Of a stretch of 8,423 bases of DNA, positions 1 to 5,719 are shown in pieces. The stretch is from positions 1 through 8,423 of the forward strand of contig JABFXB010000436.1 of NCBI GenBank assembly GCA_013361975.1, read 5' to 3'. Made by a program: the position numbers and the translations under genes. The stretch is from Dermatophilaceae bacterium (GTDB taxonomy: Bacteria > Actinomycetota > Actinomycetes > Actinomycetales > Dermatophilaceae). How positions within the stretch are numbered: the stretch's first letter is position 1; every line of letters starts with the position of its first letter. The notes beneath the pieces were generated by a model. It did not search any database and had not been told where the DNA came from. It saw only the letters and a list, made by a program, of their open reading frames with translations.

Positions 1-1472
1 TCCTCGTAGCCGCGGTTGATGACGTAGACGTTGCGCAGCACCGACGTGCCCGGTGCGGCCAGCATCGCGAGCAGCACGACGACGCCCGGGCGCAGGGCCG
101 GCGGGCACATGACCTCGGCAGCACGCCACCGGGTGGGTCCGTCGACGATGACGCGGTGCGGGTCGAGCAGCTGCACGCGGGCGCCGACCTTGGTGAGCTC
201 GGTGAGGTAGATGGCCCGGTTCTCGTAGACCCAGTCGTGGATCATCGTGCTGCCCTCGGCCACCGCACCGATCAGGGCGAAGAACGGCAGGTTGTCGATG
301 TTGAGGCCGGGGAAGGGCATCGGGTGGATCTTGTCGGTCGGCGCCTTGAGCGGGCCCGGGATCGTCGTGATGTCGACGAGGCGGGTCTTGCCGTTGGCCG
401 ACACGTACTCGCCCGTGAGGTTGTACTTCATCCCCATGCCGTCGAGGGTCGCAAGCTCGATCTCGATGAACTCGATCGGCACACGCCGGATCGTGATCGA
501 GGAGTCCGTGACGACCGCGGCCGCGATGAGGCTCATCGCCTCGATGGGGTCCTCGCTCGGGGCGTACTCGACGTCGACGTCGATCTCGGCGAGCCCGGTC
601 ACCGTCAGGGTGGTCGTGCCGATGCCCTCGATGCGCACGCCGAGCTTCTCGAGGAAGAAGCAGAGGTCCTGGACCATGTAGTTGGGGCTCGCGTTGCGGA
701 TGATGGTCGTGCCGGCGTGGCGGGCCGCGGCCATGAGGACGTTCTCGGTCACCGTGTCGCCGCGCTCGGTGAGCACGATGGCGCGCTCGGGGTTGATCGA
801 CCTGTCCGAGCGGGCCTCGTAGAAGCCGTGGGTCGCGGTGACCTCGAGGCCGAACGACCGGAGCGCACTCAGGTGCGGCTCGACGGTGCGGGTGCCGAGG
901 TCGCAGCCGCCGGCATACGGCAGCTGGAAGGACTCGTGCTCGTGCAGCAAGGGCCCGAGGAACATGATGACGGTGCGGGTGCGCCGTGCGGCCGCGACGT
1001 CGATGTCGTCGAGGTTGAGCTCCGCCGGCGGGATGATCTCGAGGTCGCTGCTGTCGGGCAGCCAGCGCGTGCGCACGCCGATCGAGGCGAGCACCTCGAG
1101 GATGCGGTTGACCTCCTCGATGCGGGCGAGGTTGCGCAGCGTCGTGCGCCCACGGTTGAGCAAGGACGCGCAGAGCAGTGCGACAGCCGCGTTCTTCGAG
1201 GTCTTGACGTCGATGGAGCCGGTGAGCTTCTGACCGCCGACGATCCGCAGGTGCTGGGGACCGGAGTGGCCGAGCGAGACGAACTCGGAGTCGAGGGCGT
1301 CGCCGATCTTCGCGAGCATGTCGAGGCTGAGGTTCTGCTTGCCCTGCTCGATGCGCGTGACGGCGCTCTGGGACGTGCCGAGCAGCTCGGCGAGGTCCGA
1401 CTGGGTCATGCCCTTGTGGCGACGGGCGTCGCGGATGAGGGTTCCGATGCGAGTCAGATAGGTCTTCGGCAC
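1..1472 (-). CDS. HTH-fused MurA-family UDP-GlcNAc 1-carboxyvinyltransferase (3' end outside window)
   Basis: My minus-strand translation gives 490 residues before the window edge. Residues 8-65 form an XRE/Cro-type helix-turn-helix (RIGTLIRDARRHKGMTQ, then SQSAVTRIEQGKQNLS). From about residue 72 the protein aligns with MurA, which transfers enolpyruvyl from PEP to UDP-GlcNAc in the first committed step of peptidoglycan synthesis. MurA residues visible are the Lys-Asn pair K93-N94 (TSKNAA), the PEP-binding Cys C190 and R195 in AGGCDLGTRTVEPHL, the catalytic Asp equivalent D393, and R461 and R487 (NRGYE). All key residues are kept, so activity is plausible. By comparison with E. coli MurA about 20 C-terminal residues are missing. 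GTG at 1472 is the first possible start after the in-frame TAG at 1482-1484; no clear Shine-Dalgarno is seen. It lies 55 bp downstream of the SDR gene in the same direction, so read-through is possible. It may be a second, regulated MurA paralogue. Family call is firm; physiological role is inference. Confidence 0.93.
   Translation of the reverse strand, partial: MPKTYLTRIGTLIRDARRHKGMTQSDLAELLGTSQSAVTRIEQGKQNLSLDMLAKIGDALDSEFVSLGHSGPQHLRIVGGQKLTGSIDVKTSKNAAVALLCASLLNRGRTTLRNLARIEEVNRILEVLASIGVRTRWLPDSSDLEIIPPAELNLDDIDVAAARRTRTVIMFLGPLLHEHESFQLPYAGGCDLGTRTVEPHLSALRSFGLEVTATHGFYEARSDRSINPERAIVLTERGDTVTENVLMAAARHAGTTIIRNASPNYMVQDLCFFLEKLGVRIEGIGTTTLTVTGLAEIDVDVEYAPSEDPIEAMSLIAAAVVTDSSITIRRVPIEFIEIELATLDGMGMKYNLTGEYVSANGKTRLVDITTIPGPLKAPTDKIHPMPFPGLNIDNLPFFALIGAVAEGSTMIHDWVYENRAIYLTELTKVGARVQLLDPHRVIVDGPTRWRAAEVMCPPALRPGVVVLLAMLAAPGTSVLRNVYVINRGYE
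911..918 (+). repeat. Octamer CGGCATAC, copy 1
   Basis: Inside the HTH-MurA gene at residues 185-188; read on the coding strand as GTATGCCG it spells Tyr186 with TAT. The other nine Tyr codons of the MurA part use TAC. Confidence 0.6.
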
Positions 1473-1485
1473 GACGCGAGGCTAA

Positions 1486-1497
1486 CTCATATATGAG
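1486..1497. promoter_or_regulatory. 12-bp perfect AT-rich palindrome upstream of the HTH-MurA gene
   Basis: CTCATATATGAG is a perfect palindrome 13 bp upstream of the GTG start, in a 55-bp gap that also holds the 10-bp GC palindrome CGGCGCGCCG (1510-1519). It is the right size and place for a dimeric HTH protein to cover a promoter; the fused HTH of the adjacent gene is the natural candidate. On the minus strand the right half supplies an ATG followed by AGT and TAG, a two-codon frame in phase with the GTG start. I could not define a convincing -35/-10 pair. Operator function is inference. Confidence 0.4.
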
Positions 1498-1527
1498 ATA
1501 CATGCACATCGGCGCGCCGGGTCGGTC

Positions 1528-2385
1528 CTACATCTGGACCAAGGACCGGATCGGCGTCAAGGGTAACCAGGGATGCTCCGCGTGTCCCGGCCCGGGATCG
1601 GTGGCGAGTGGGACGCGCTCCATGGTCAGAGTCTGCCGTGCCACCCGAGCGAGGCTCGGACGGAAGGGGCGCAGCACGGAGCCCAGGGCCCAGACCGCGG
1701 CGGCCGGGACGTGCCCCGGCCGACGACCGGGCGGTGTCACGAGCGCCGCGAGGTCGGTCTCGCTGAGGTCCTCGCCGGCGACCTCGATCGTGCGGCCCCG
1801 GAGGCCGGGATCGACGCACGCTCGCGCCACCGCGACGGCGACGTCGTCGACCGACACGAAGTTCACCGGGTTGCGACCGGGTCCGAGGACCCGCGGTACG
1901 CCGGAGGCGCCCGCCGTCGAGCGGAAGAGGTCGAGCCACATCTCGGCGAAGGCGGACGCGCGCACGATCGTCCAGTCGGGTGGGTCGCCGCCCCCGTCAC
2001 GCAGGCCGGCCTCCGCGGCCGCCTTCATCCGGAACAGCTCGATCGGGTGGTCGGGCCGGGCCCCGATGACGGAGACGAGCACGACTGCTGCTCCCACGGC
2101 GCGTGCCGCGCCGATGAGGTTGCGGTTGCCGTCCCGGTCCACGTCGGAAGGCGACTCGCCGGCGTTCGGGTCCATGCCGTGCACGGCAGAGACGACGACG
2201 CTCGAGTCGGCCAAGGCAGGAGCCAGGGTCTCGCCGGCGCGGACGTCGGCCGCCACGAACTCGGCGTCGGGCACCGGCGTGCTCGGCATCCGCCGGCCGA
2301 CCACACGGACGGGTCGCCCATCCGCCACCAGCCGTGCGCACACCAGCCGTCCCAGCCGGCCGGTGCCGCCCACGACGGTGATCAT
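1528..2385 (-). CDS. Atypical SDR / NmrA-like NAD(P)-binding oxidoreductase
   Basis: A 285-residue single-domain protein. The N-terminus MITVVGGTGRLGRLV carries the GGTGRLG nucleotide-binding loop (residues 6-12) of atypical short-chain dehydrogenases. Strand 2 ends in VVGRR (28-32), whose Arg residues usually favour NADP(H). A central VVLVSVIGA strand, DWTIVRASAF, and NFVSVDDVAVAVARA in the C-terminal half match the NAD(P)-binding/NmrA-like group. The classical YxxxK catalytic pair is absent, so it may be a reductase with another mechanism, or a redox-sensing or isomerising member. Its ATG overlaps the stop of the SnoaL-fold gene by 4 nt (ATGA at 2382-2385), indicating translational coupling and a shared pathway. 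No signal peptide or membrane segment is seen; it should be cytosolic. Substrate unknown. Confidence 0.9.
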   Translation of the reverse strand: MITVVGGTGRLGRLVCARLVADGRPVRVVGRRMPSTPVPDAEFVAADVRAGETLAPALADSSVVVSAVHGMDPNAGESPSDVDRDGNRNLIGAARAVGAAVVLVSVIGARPDHPIELFRMKAAAEAGLRDGGGDPPDWTIVRASAFAEMWLDLFRSTAGASGVPRVLGPGRNPVNFVSVDDVAVAVARACVDPGLRGRTIEVAGEDLSETDLAALVTPPGRRPGHVPAAAVWALGSVLRPFRPSLARVARQTLTMERVPLATDPGPGHAEHPWLPLTPIRSLVQM

Positions 2386-2807
2386 GACGGCACCCGCCCC
2401 GCCATGGCGGCGAAGACGGCGTCGATGCCGGGGCCACCCTCCTCGACCGGCGCGGCATACATGTGCGCGCTGCGGATCAGCCCGTCGCCGACCTTGGCGA
2501 TGAACACCGTCCTGGCCTTGATGCGCACGCCGTCGTGTCGAACCCCGAGCTGGGTCGCCTCGAGCCAGAAGCCGGTGTCGGTGACGGCGCGGTCCTCGAC
2601 CTCCAGGCGCAGGTCCGGCACGGCCTCGAACATCGTGGCCCAGTTGCGGCGCACCTGAGCCGCGCCGACGAACGACCTGGCCGGATGGACGGGGTCGCTC
2701 AGCCGGTAGTCCGCGGCGAAGCAGCTGACGAGCCCGTCGAGGTCGTGCGCGTTCGTCGCGATGACGATCCGGTCCAGGACGTGGGCGGGAGTACGACTCG
2801 TGTCCAT
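2382..2807 (-). CDS. SnoaL-like / NTF2-fold protein
   Basis: A 141-residue protein of the usual size for SnoaL-like members of the NTF2-fold superfamily. These are cone-shaped alpha+beta barrels that serve as polyketide cyclases, isomerases, hydratases or binding proteins. Matching features are the opening helix (VLDRIVIATNAHDLDGLVSCFAADYRL), the DPVHPARSFVGAAQVRRNW segment where the family often has a polar pocket, and strands LRLEVEDRAV, GFWLEATQLG and IKARTVFIAKVGDGLI. ATG at 2807 is chosen because GGAGG lies 4 nt upstream; an in-frame ATG at 2846 would run through the inverted-repeat operator and lacks a ribosome site. It is first in the minus operon and is probably repressed by the divergent TetR protein. 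The exact reaction cannot be assigned. Confidence 0.87.
   Translation of the reverse strand: MDTSRTPAHVLDRIVIATNAHDLDGLVSCFAADYRLSDPVHPARSFVGAAQVRRNWATMFEAVPDLRLEVEDRAVTDTGFWLEATQLGVRHDGVRIKARTVFIAKVGDGLIRSAHMYAAPVEEGGPGIDAVFAAMAGRVPS
2453..2460 (+). repeat. Octamer CGGCATAC, copy 2
   Basis: Inside the SnoaL-fold gene, in Met-Tyr-Ala-Ala near the C-terminus; Tyr is TAT followed by GCC. Confidence 0.6.
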
Positions 2808-2811
2808 GGTG

Positions 2812-2816
2812 CCTCC
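2812..2816 (-). promoter_or_regulatory. Shine-Dalgarno of the SnoaL-fold gene
   Basis: GGAGG on the minus strand (within GAGGGAGG), 4 nt before ATG 2807. It decides the start against the upstream in-frame ATG at 2846. Confidence 0.7.
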
Positions 2817-2821
2817 CTCAT

Positions 2822-2847
2822 ATTCGATACAGTTGTATGTATCCAAT
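2822..2847. promoter_or_regulatory. Probable TetR operator between divergent genes
   Basis: The left arm ATTCGATACA and the right arm TGTATCCAAT are inverted copies, 9 of 10 positions pairing, around the 6-nt spacer GTTGTA. The inner GATACA/TGTATC arms (2826-2831, 2838-2843) are perfect. The site sits in the 56-bp gap between the SnoaL-fold start (2807, minus) and the TetR start (2864, plus), the standard place for a TetR protein to repress both itself and the divergent operon. It is strikingly AT-rich against its surroundings and contains -10-like hexamers in both directions (TACAGT plus, TACAAC minus), though no good -35 was found. Confidence 0.75.
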
Positions 2848-2863
2848 TGCTAGGGTGCTCCTC

Positions 2864-3523
2864 ATGTCGCCGTCGGTCAAGGGCCCGGCCGCGCCCCGTC
2901 CTCGGCCTCCGCGCCGCTACGACGCGTCGGGGCGCCGGGCCCGTGCGGCCGAGCGACGCAACGCCGTCGTCGGCGCAGCACGCGCGCGCTTCCTGGCGCA
3001 CGGGTTCACCGAGACGACGGTGTCCGAGGTGGCGAGCGACGCAAGCGTGTCCGTCGAGAGCGTCTACAAGTGGTTCGGCACGAAAGCCGGCCTGCTCAGG
3101 GCAGTGTGGGACCAGGCCCTCGCCGGCTCCGGCACGGCCCATGCCGAACGTCGCAGCGATGCCGGGTCTCGTCATGCTGCGGACGGAGCCGCCATCATTC
3201 GCAACTGGGCGCGCCTCGCGACCGAGGTGGGGGCGGTCGGGGACCCCGTGCACCGGCTCATCGAGCGGGCGGCCCTCGTCGATCGCGAGGCCGCCGAGCT
3301 GTACGCCGAGATCGAGCGCGAGCGGGCATCACGCATGGAGCACAACGCTGCGTACCTCGTCGACGGCGGCTACCTGCGCCACGACGTGACCGCGCAGCAG
3401 GCGCGCGACGTGCTGCTGCTCTACACGACGTTCTACGAGAGACTCGTGAGCGAGGGGGAGTGGACCCCCGAGCAGTACACAGCCTTCGTCGAGCGCGGGC
3501 TCCGGGCGCACCTGCTTCCCTGA
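2864..3523 (+). CDS. TetR/AcrR-family transcriptional regulator
   Basis: A 219-residue protein, typical for TetR regulators. A Pro/Arg-rich basic tail (residues 1-29) precedes the DNA-binding domain at about 30-80: helix 1 RNAVVGAARARFLAHGF, helix 2 TVSEVASDA, recognition helix VSVESVYKWFGTKAGLLRAV, with the family's YKWFGTK signature (YxxFxxK). The remaining residues are a helical ligand-binding and dimer domain (LIERAALVDREAAELYAEIERERA, DVLLLYTTFYERLVSE), divergent as usual, so the ligand is not predictable. ATG 2864 has AGGG 8 nt upstream; in-frame GTG 2855 and ATG 2837 are less likely because the latter lies inside the operator. It is divergent from SnoaL/SDR and probably represses both that operon and itself. 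It ends in the shared hairpin before the convergent hydratase/dehydrogenase gene. Confidence 0.92.
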   Translation: MSPSVKGPAAPRPRPPRRYDASGRRARAAERRNAVVGAARARFLAHGFTETTVSEVASDASVSVESVYKWFGTKAGLLRAVWDQALAGSGTAHAERRSDAGSRHAADGAAIIRNWARLATEVGAVGDPVHRLIERAALVDREAAELYAEIERERASRMEHNAAYLVDGGYLRHDVTAQQARDVLLLYTTFYERLVSEGEWTPEQYTAFVERGLRAHLLP

Positions 3524-3527
3524 CGCG

Positions 3528-3575
3528 GACAGGGGCCTCCCGCGATGCCGTGCATCGAGTGCGGAGGCCCCTGTC
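3528..3575. terminator. Two-tier hairpin, likely bidirectional terminator between convergent genes
   Basis: Perfect 13-bp arms GACAGGGGCCTCC (3528-3540) and GGAGGCCCCTGTC (3563-3575) enclose a 22-nt loop that holds a second 5-bp stem (CGATG 3543-3547, CATCG 3553-3557). A weaker outer pairing, TGACG 3521-3525 with CGTCA 3585-3589, uses the stop codons of both flanking genes. There is no T tract on either side, as is common for high-GC actinobacterial terminators. It lies in the 63-bp gap between the TetR gene (plus) and the hydratase/dehydrogenase gene (minus) and would serve both. Confidence 0.85.
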
Positions 3576-3586
3576 GACGTCTATCG

Positions 3587-5719
3587 TCAGGCGGGCGCGT
3601 TCGCGACCCCGCTCGGCAGGAACCGCGAGCCGGTGACGGCCTCGGCGACGCCGGTGCGGTCGAGCAGAGGCGTGATGCCGCCGTTCCAGAACTGGAAGCC
3701 GGCGCCGGTGATCATCGCGAGGTCGACGTCCATCGGCGCTTGGGCGACGCCCTCGTCGAGCATGCGGCGCGCCTCATCGGCAAGCACGGTCAGCACTCGC
3801 TGGCGCACCTGTGCGAGCTCCAGCACGACCGGCTCGGCGGGCTTCTCGATGAGCTCGGCCACCTCGGGGTCGAGCACCGGTCGGCCCGAGCTGAGGTCGT
3901 AGAAGCCGCGCTTGCCGGCCGCCACGATCCGCTGAAGTGTCGGCGAGGCGTAGAAGCGATCGGGGAACGCCCGAACGAGCGTCTCGCCGTTGTGCAGCGC
4001 GATCGCCGGCCCGACCAGGCCGATGAGCACGAAGGGCGGCATCGGGGCGAGCCCGGCGAAGGCCCGGTCGACGACCTCGATCGGGGTGCCCTCGTCGAGG
4101 ATCTTGGCGGCCTCGCCCATGAAGCGGCCGAGGAGCCGGTTGACGATGAAGGACGGCCGGTCCGCGGCGCGGATGCACGTCTTCTTCAGCGCCTTGCCGA
4201 CGGCGAAGGCCGTCGCGAGGGTCGCGTCGTCGGTGCGCTCGCCCGGGATGACCTCGAGCAGCGGCATGACCGCGACCGGGTTGAAGAAGTGGAAGCCGAC
4301 CACTCGCTCGGGGTGCTCGAGCTTCGCGGCCATCTCGGCGATCGACAGGCTCGAGGTGTTGGTCGCGAGCACGCACTCCGGAGACACCACGGCCTCGACC
4401 TCGGCGAAGACCTGCTGCTTGACCGACATCTCCTCGAAGACGGCCTCGATGACGAAGTCGGCGTCGGCGAAGCCGTCCTTGCTCGTCGAACCCGTGACGA
4501 GGGCCTTGTAGCGGTTCAGCCTGTCGGGGTTGAGGCGCCCCTTGCCGGCGAGCTTCTCGAGCTCGGCGTGGACGTAGCCGACGCCCTTGGCCACGCGGTC
4601 GTCGTCGATGTCGGTGAGCACGACCGGCACCTGCAGCCGCTGGATGAACAGCAGCGCGAGCTGGCTCGCCATGAGCCCGGCGCCGACGATGCCGACCTTG
4701 GTCACCTTGCGGGCGAGCGCCTTGTCGGGGGCACCGGCCGGACGCTTGGCGCGCTTCTGCACGAGGTCGAACGCGTAGAGGCCGGCCCGCAGCTCGTCAC
4801 TCATGAGCAGGTCGGCGAGCACCTCGTCCTCGGCCGCGAAACCCTCCTCTCGGGTCGCGGTGCGAGCCGCGGCGAGCAGGTCGAGGGCGGCATACGGACT
4901 CCTGGCCTGTCGTCCGGTCTTCACGTCGGCGAGCCCCCTGGCATTGGCGACCGCAGCGTCCCAGACCGTCTCGTCGCGGTCGACCTCCGGGCGCTCGACG
5001 ACGACCTCGCCCGTGAGGACCCGGGCGGCCCAGGCGACGGACTCCTCGAGGAAGTCGGCCGGCTCGAACAGGGCGTCGGCCATGCCGAGCCGGTACGCGT
5101 CGACGCCCTTGAGCATCCGGTTCTGGCTCAGGGGGTTCTCGATGACGACCGTGACGGCCTTCTCGATGCCCACGAGGTTCGGCAGCATCCAGCACCCGCC
5201 CCAGCCGGGCACGAGGCCGAGGAACACCTCCGGCAGGGCGACGGCGGGCACTCCTGCGCTCATGGTCCGGTAGGTGGCCGACAGCGCCAGCTCGACGCCG
5301 CCGCCCATCGCGGCGCCGTTGACGAAGGCAAAGGTCGGGACGGGAAGGTCGGAGAACGCCGCGTATGCCGCATGGCCGGCTCGGGCGATCTCGAGCGCCT
5401 GGTCGCGCGACTGGATGAACGGCACGCCGGTGAGGTCGGCGCCGACCGCGAAGATGAACGGCTTGCCGGTGACGGCGACGGCGTTGATCTCGCCGCGCTC
5501 GGCGCGCTCGCGCAGGCGGGCGACGGTGTCGGCCAGCCCCGCGATCGACTGGGGACCGAACGTGTTGGGCTTGGTGTGGTCGAAGCCGTTGTCGAGCGTG
5601 ATGAGCGCGAGGGTGCCCGCCCCGCCGGGCAGGGCGACGTCGCGCACGGGCGTACGGGTGACCACCTCGCTCCCGAAGTTCGCAGCAGCCGTTGCCTTCT
5701 CGGTGGTGGGGGCGCTCAC
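3587..5719 (-). CDS. FadB/FadJ-type enoyl-CoA hydratase / 3-hydroxyacyl-CoA dehydrogenase
   Basis: A 710-residue two-domain beta-oxidation enzyme. Residues 1-300 are a crotonase domain hydrating 2-enoyl-CoA: oxyanion elements GAD 93-95 and GGG 139-141, and both catalytic Glu positions, E143 (GGGVELAL) and E164 (LPEVFLGLVPGWGG). From about 338 follows the NAD-dependent L-3-hydroxyacyl-CoA dehydrogenase: VGIVGAGLMASQLA (GxG 346-348), acidic DID at 370-372 for the NAD ribose, TNTSSLS 453-459, and catalytic H477 in GFHFFNP. Two C-terminal dehydrogenase repeats follow (SFIVNRLLGRFMGEA, then MDVDLAMITGAGFQFWNGG). Length agrees with FadB/FadJ. GTG 5719 is chosen because GAGGAG lies 8 nt upstream and the start overlaps the thiolase stop (GTGA); an in-frame ATG at 5821 would add a His/Arg-rich tail that is thiolase sequence in another frame. 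It should form a trifunctional complex with the thiolase upstream. Confidence 0.95.
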   Translation of the reverse strand: MSAPTTEKATAAANFGSEVVTRTPVRDVALPGGAGTLALITLDNGFDHTKPNTFGPQSIAGLADTVARLRERAERGEINAVAVTGKPFIFAVGADLTGVPFIQSRDQALEIARAGHAAYAAFSDLPVPTFAFVNGAAMGGGVELALSATYRTMSAGVPAVALPEVFLGLVPGWGGCWMLPNLVGIEKAVTVVIENPLSQNRMLKGVDAYRLGMADALFEPADFLEESVAWAARVLTGEVVVERPEVDRDETVWDAAVANARGLADVKTGRQARSPYAALDLLAAARTATREEGFAAEDEVLADLLMSDELRAGLYAFDLVQKRAKRPAGAPDKALARKVTKVGIVGAGLMASQLALLFIQRLQVPVVLTDIDDDRVAKGVGYVHAELEKLAGKGRLNPDRLNRYKALVTGSTSKDGFADADFVIEAVFEEMSVKQQVFAEVEAVVSPECVLATNTSSLSIAEMAAKLEHPERVVGFHFFNPVAVMPLLEVIPGERTDDATLATAFAVGKALKKTCIRAADRPSFIVNRLLGRFMGEAAKILDEGTPIEVVDRAFAGLAPMPPFVLIGLVGPAIALHNGETLVRAFPDRFYASPTLQRIVAAGKRGFYDLSSGRPVLDPEVAELIEKPAEPVVLELAQVRQRVLTVLADEARRMLDEGVAQAPMDVDLAMITGAGFQFWNGGITPLLDRTGVAEAVTGSRFLPSGVANAPA
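4888..4895 (+). repeat. Octamer CGGCATAC, copy 3
   Basis: Inside the hydratase/dehydrogenase gene at Pro-Tyr276-Ala-Ala; Tyr is TAT followed by GCC. Confidence 0.6.
5363..5370 (-). repeat. Octamer CGGCATAC, copy 4 (opposite orientation)
   Basis: Also inside the hydratase/dehydrogenase gene, but inverted relative to the other copies. It spans Ala118-Tyr119 read GCA-TAC, so the unusual codon here is GCA for Ala while Tyr is the common TAC. Confidence 0.6.

Noticed and set aside
156..1496. 446-codon open frame on the plus strand opposite the HTH-MurA gene
   Set aside because: Same signature of an antisense shadow; its start and end bear no relation to ribosome sites and the real gene is on the minus strand.
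1573..2658. 361-codon plus-strand open frame opposite the SDR and SnoaL-fold genes
   Set aside because: It has no recognisable domain, while the minus-strand genes beneath it have family motifs and coupled starts.
2808..2846. Longer SnoaL-fold start at 2846 and TetR start at 2837
   Set aside because: Both would place start codons inside the inverted-repeat operator, and the internal starts have the ribosome-site matches.
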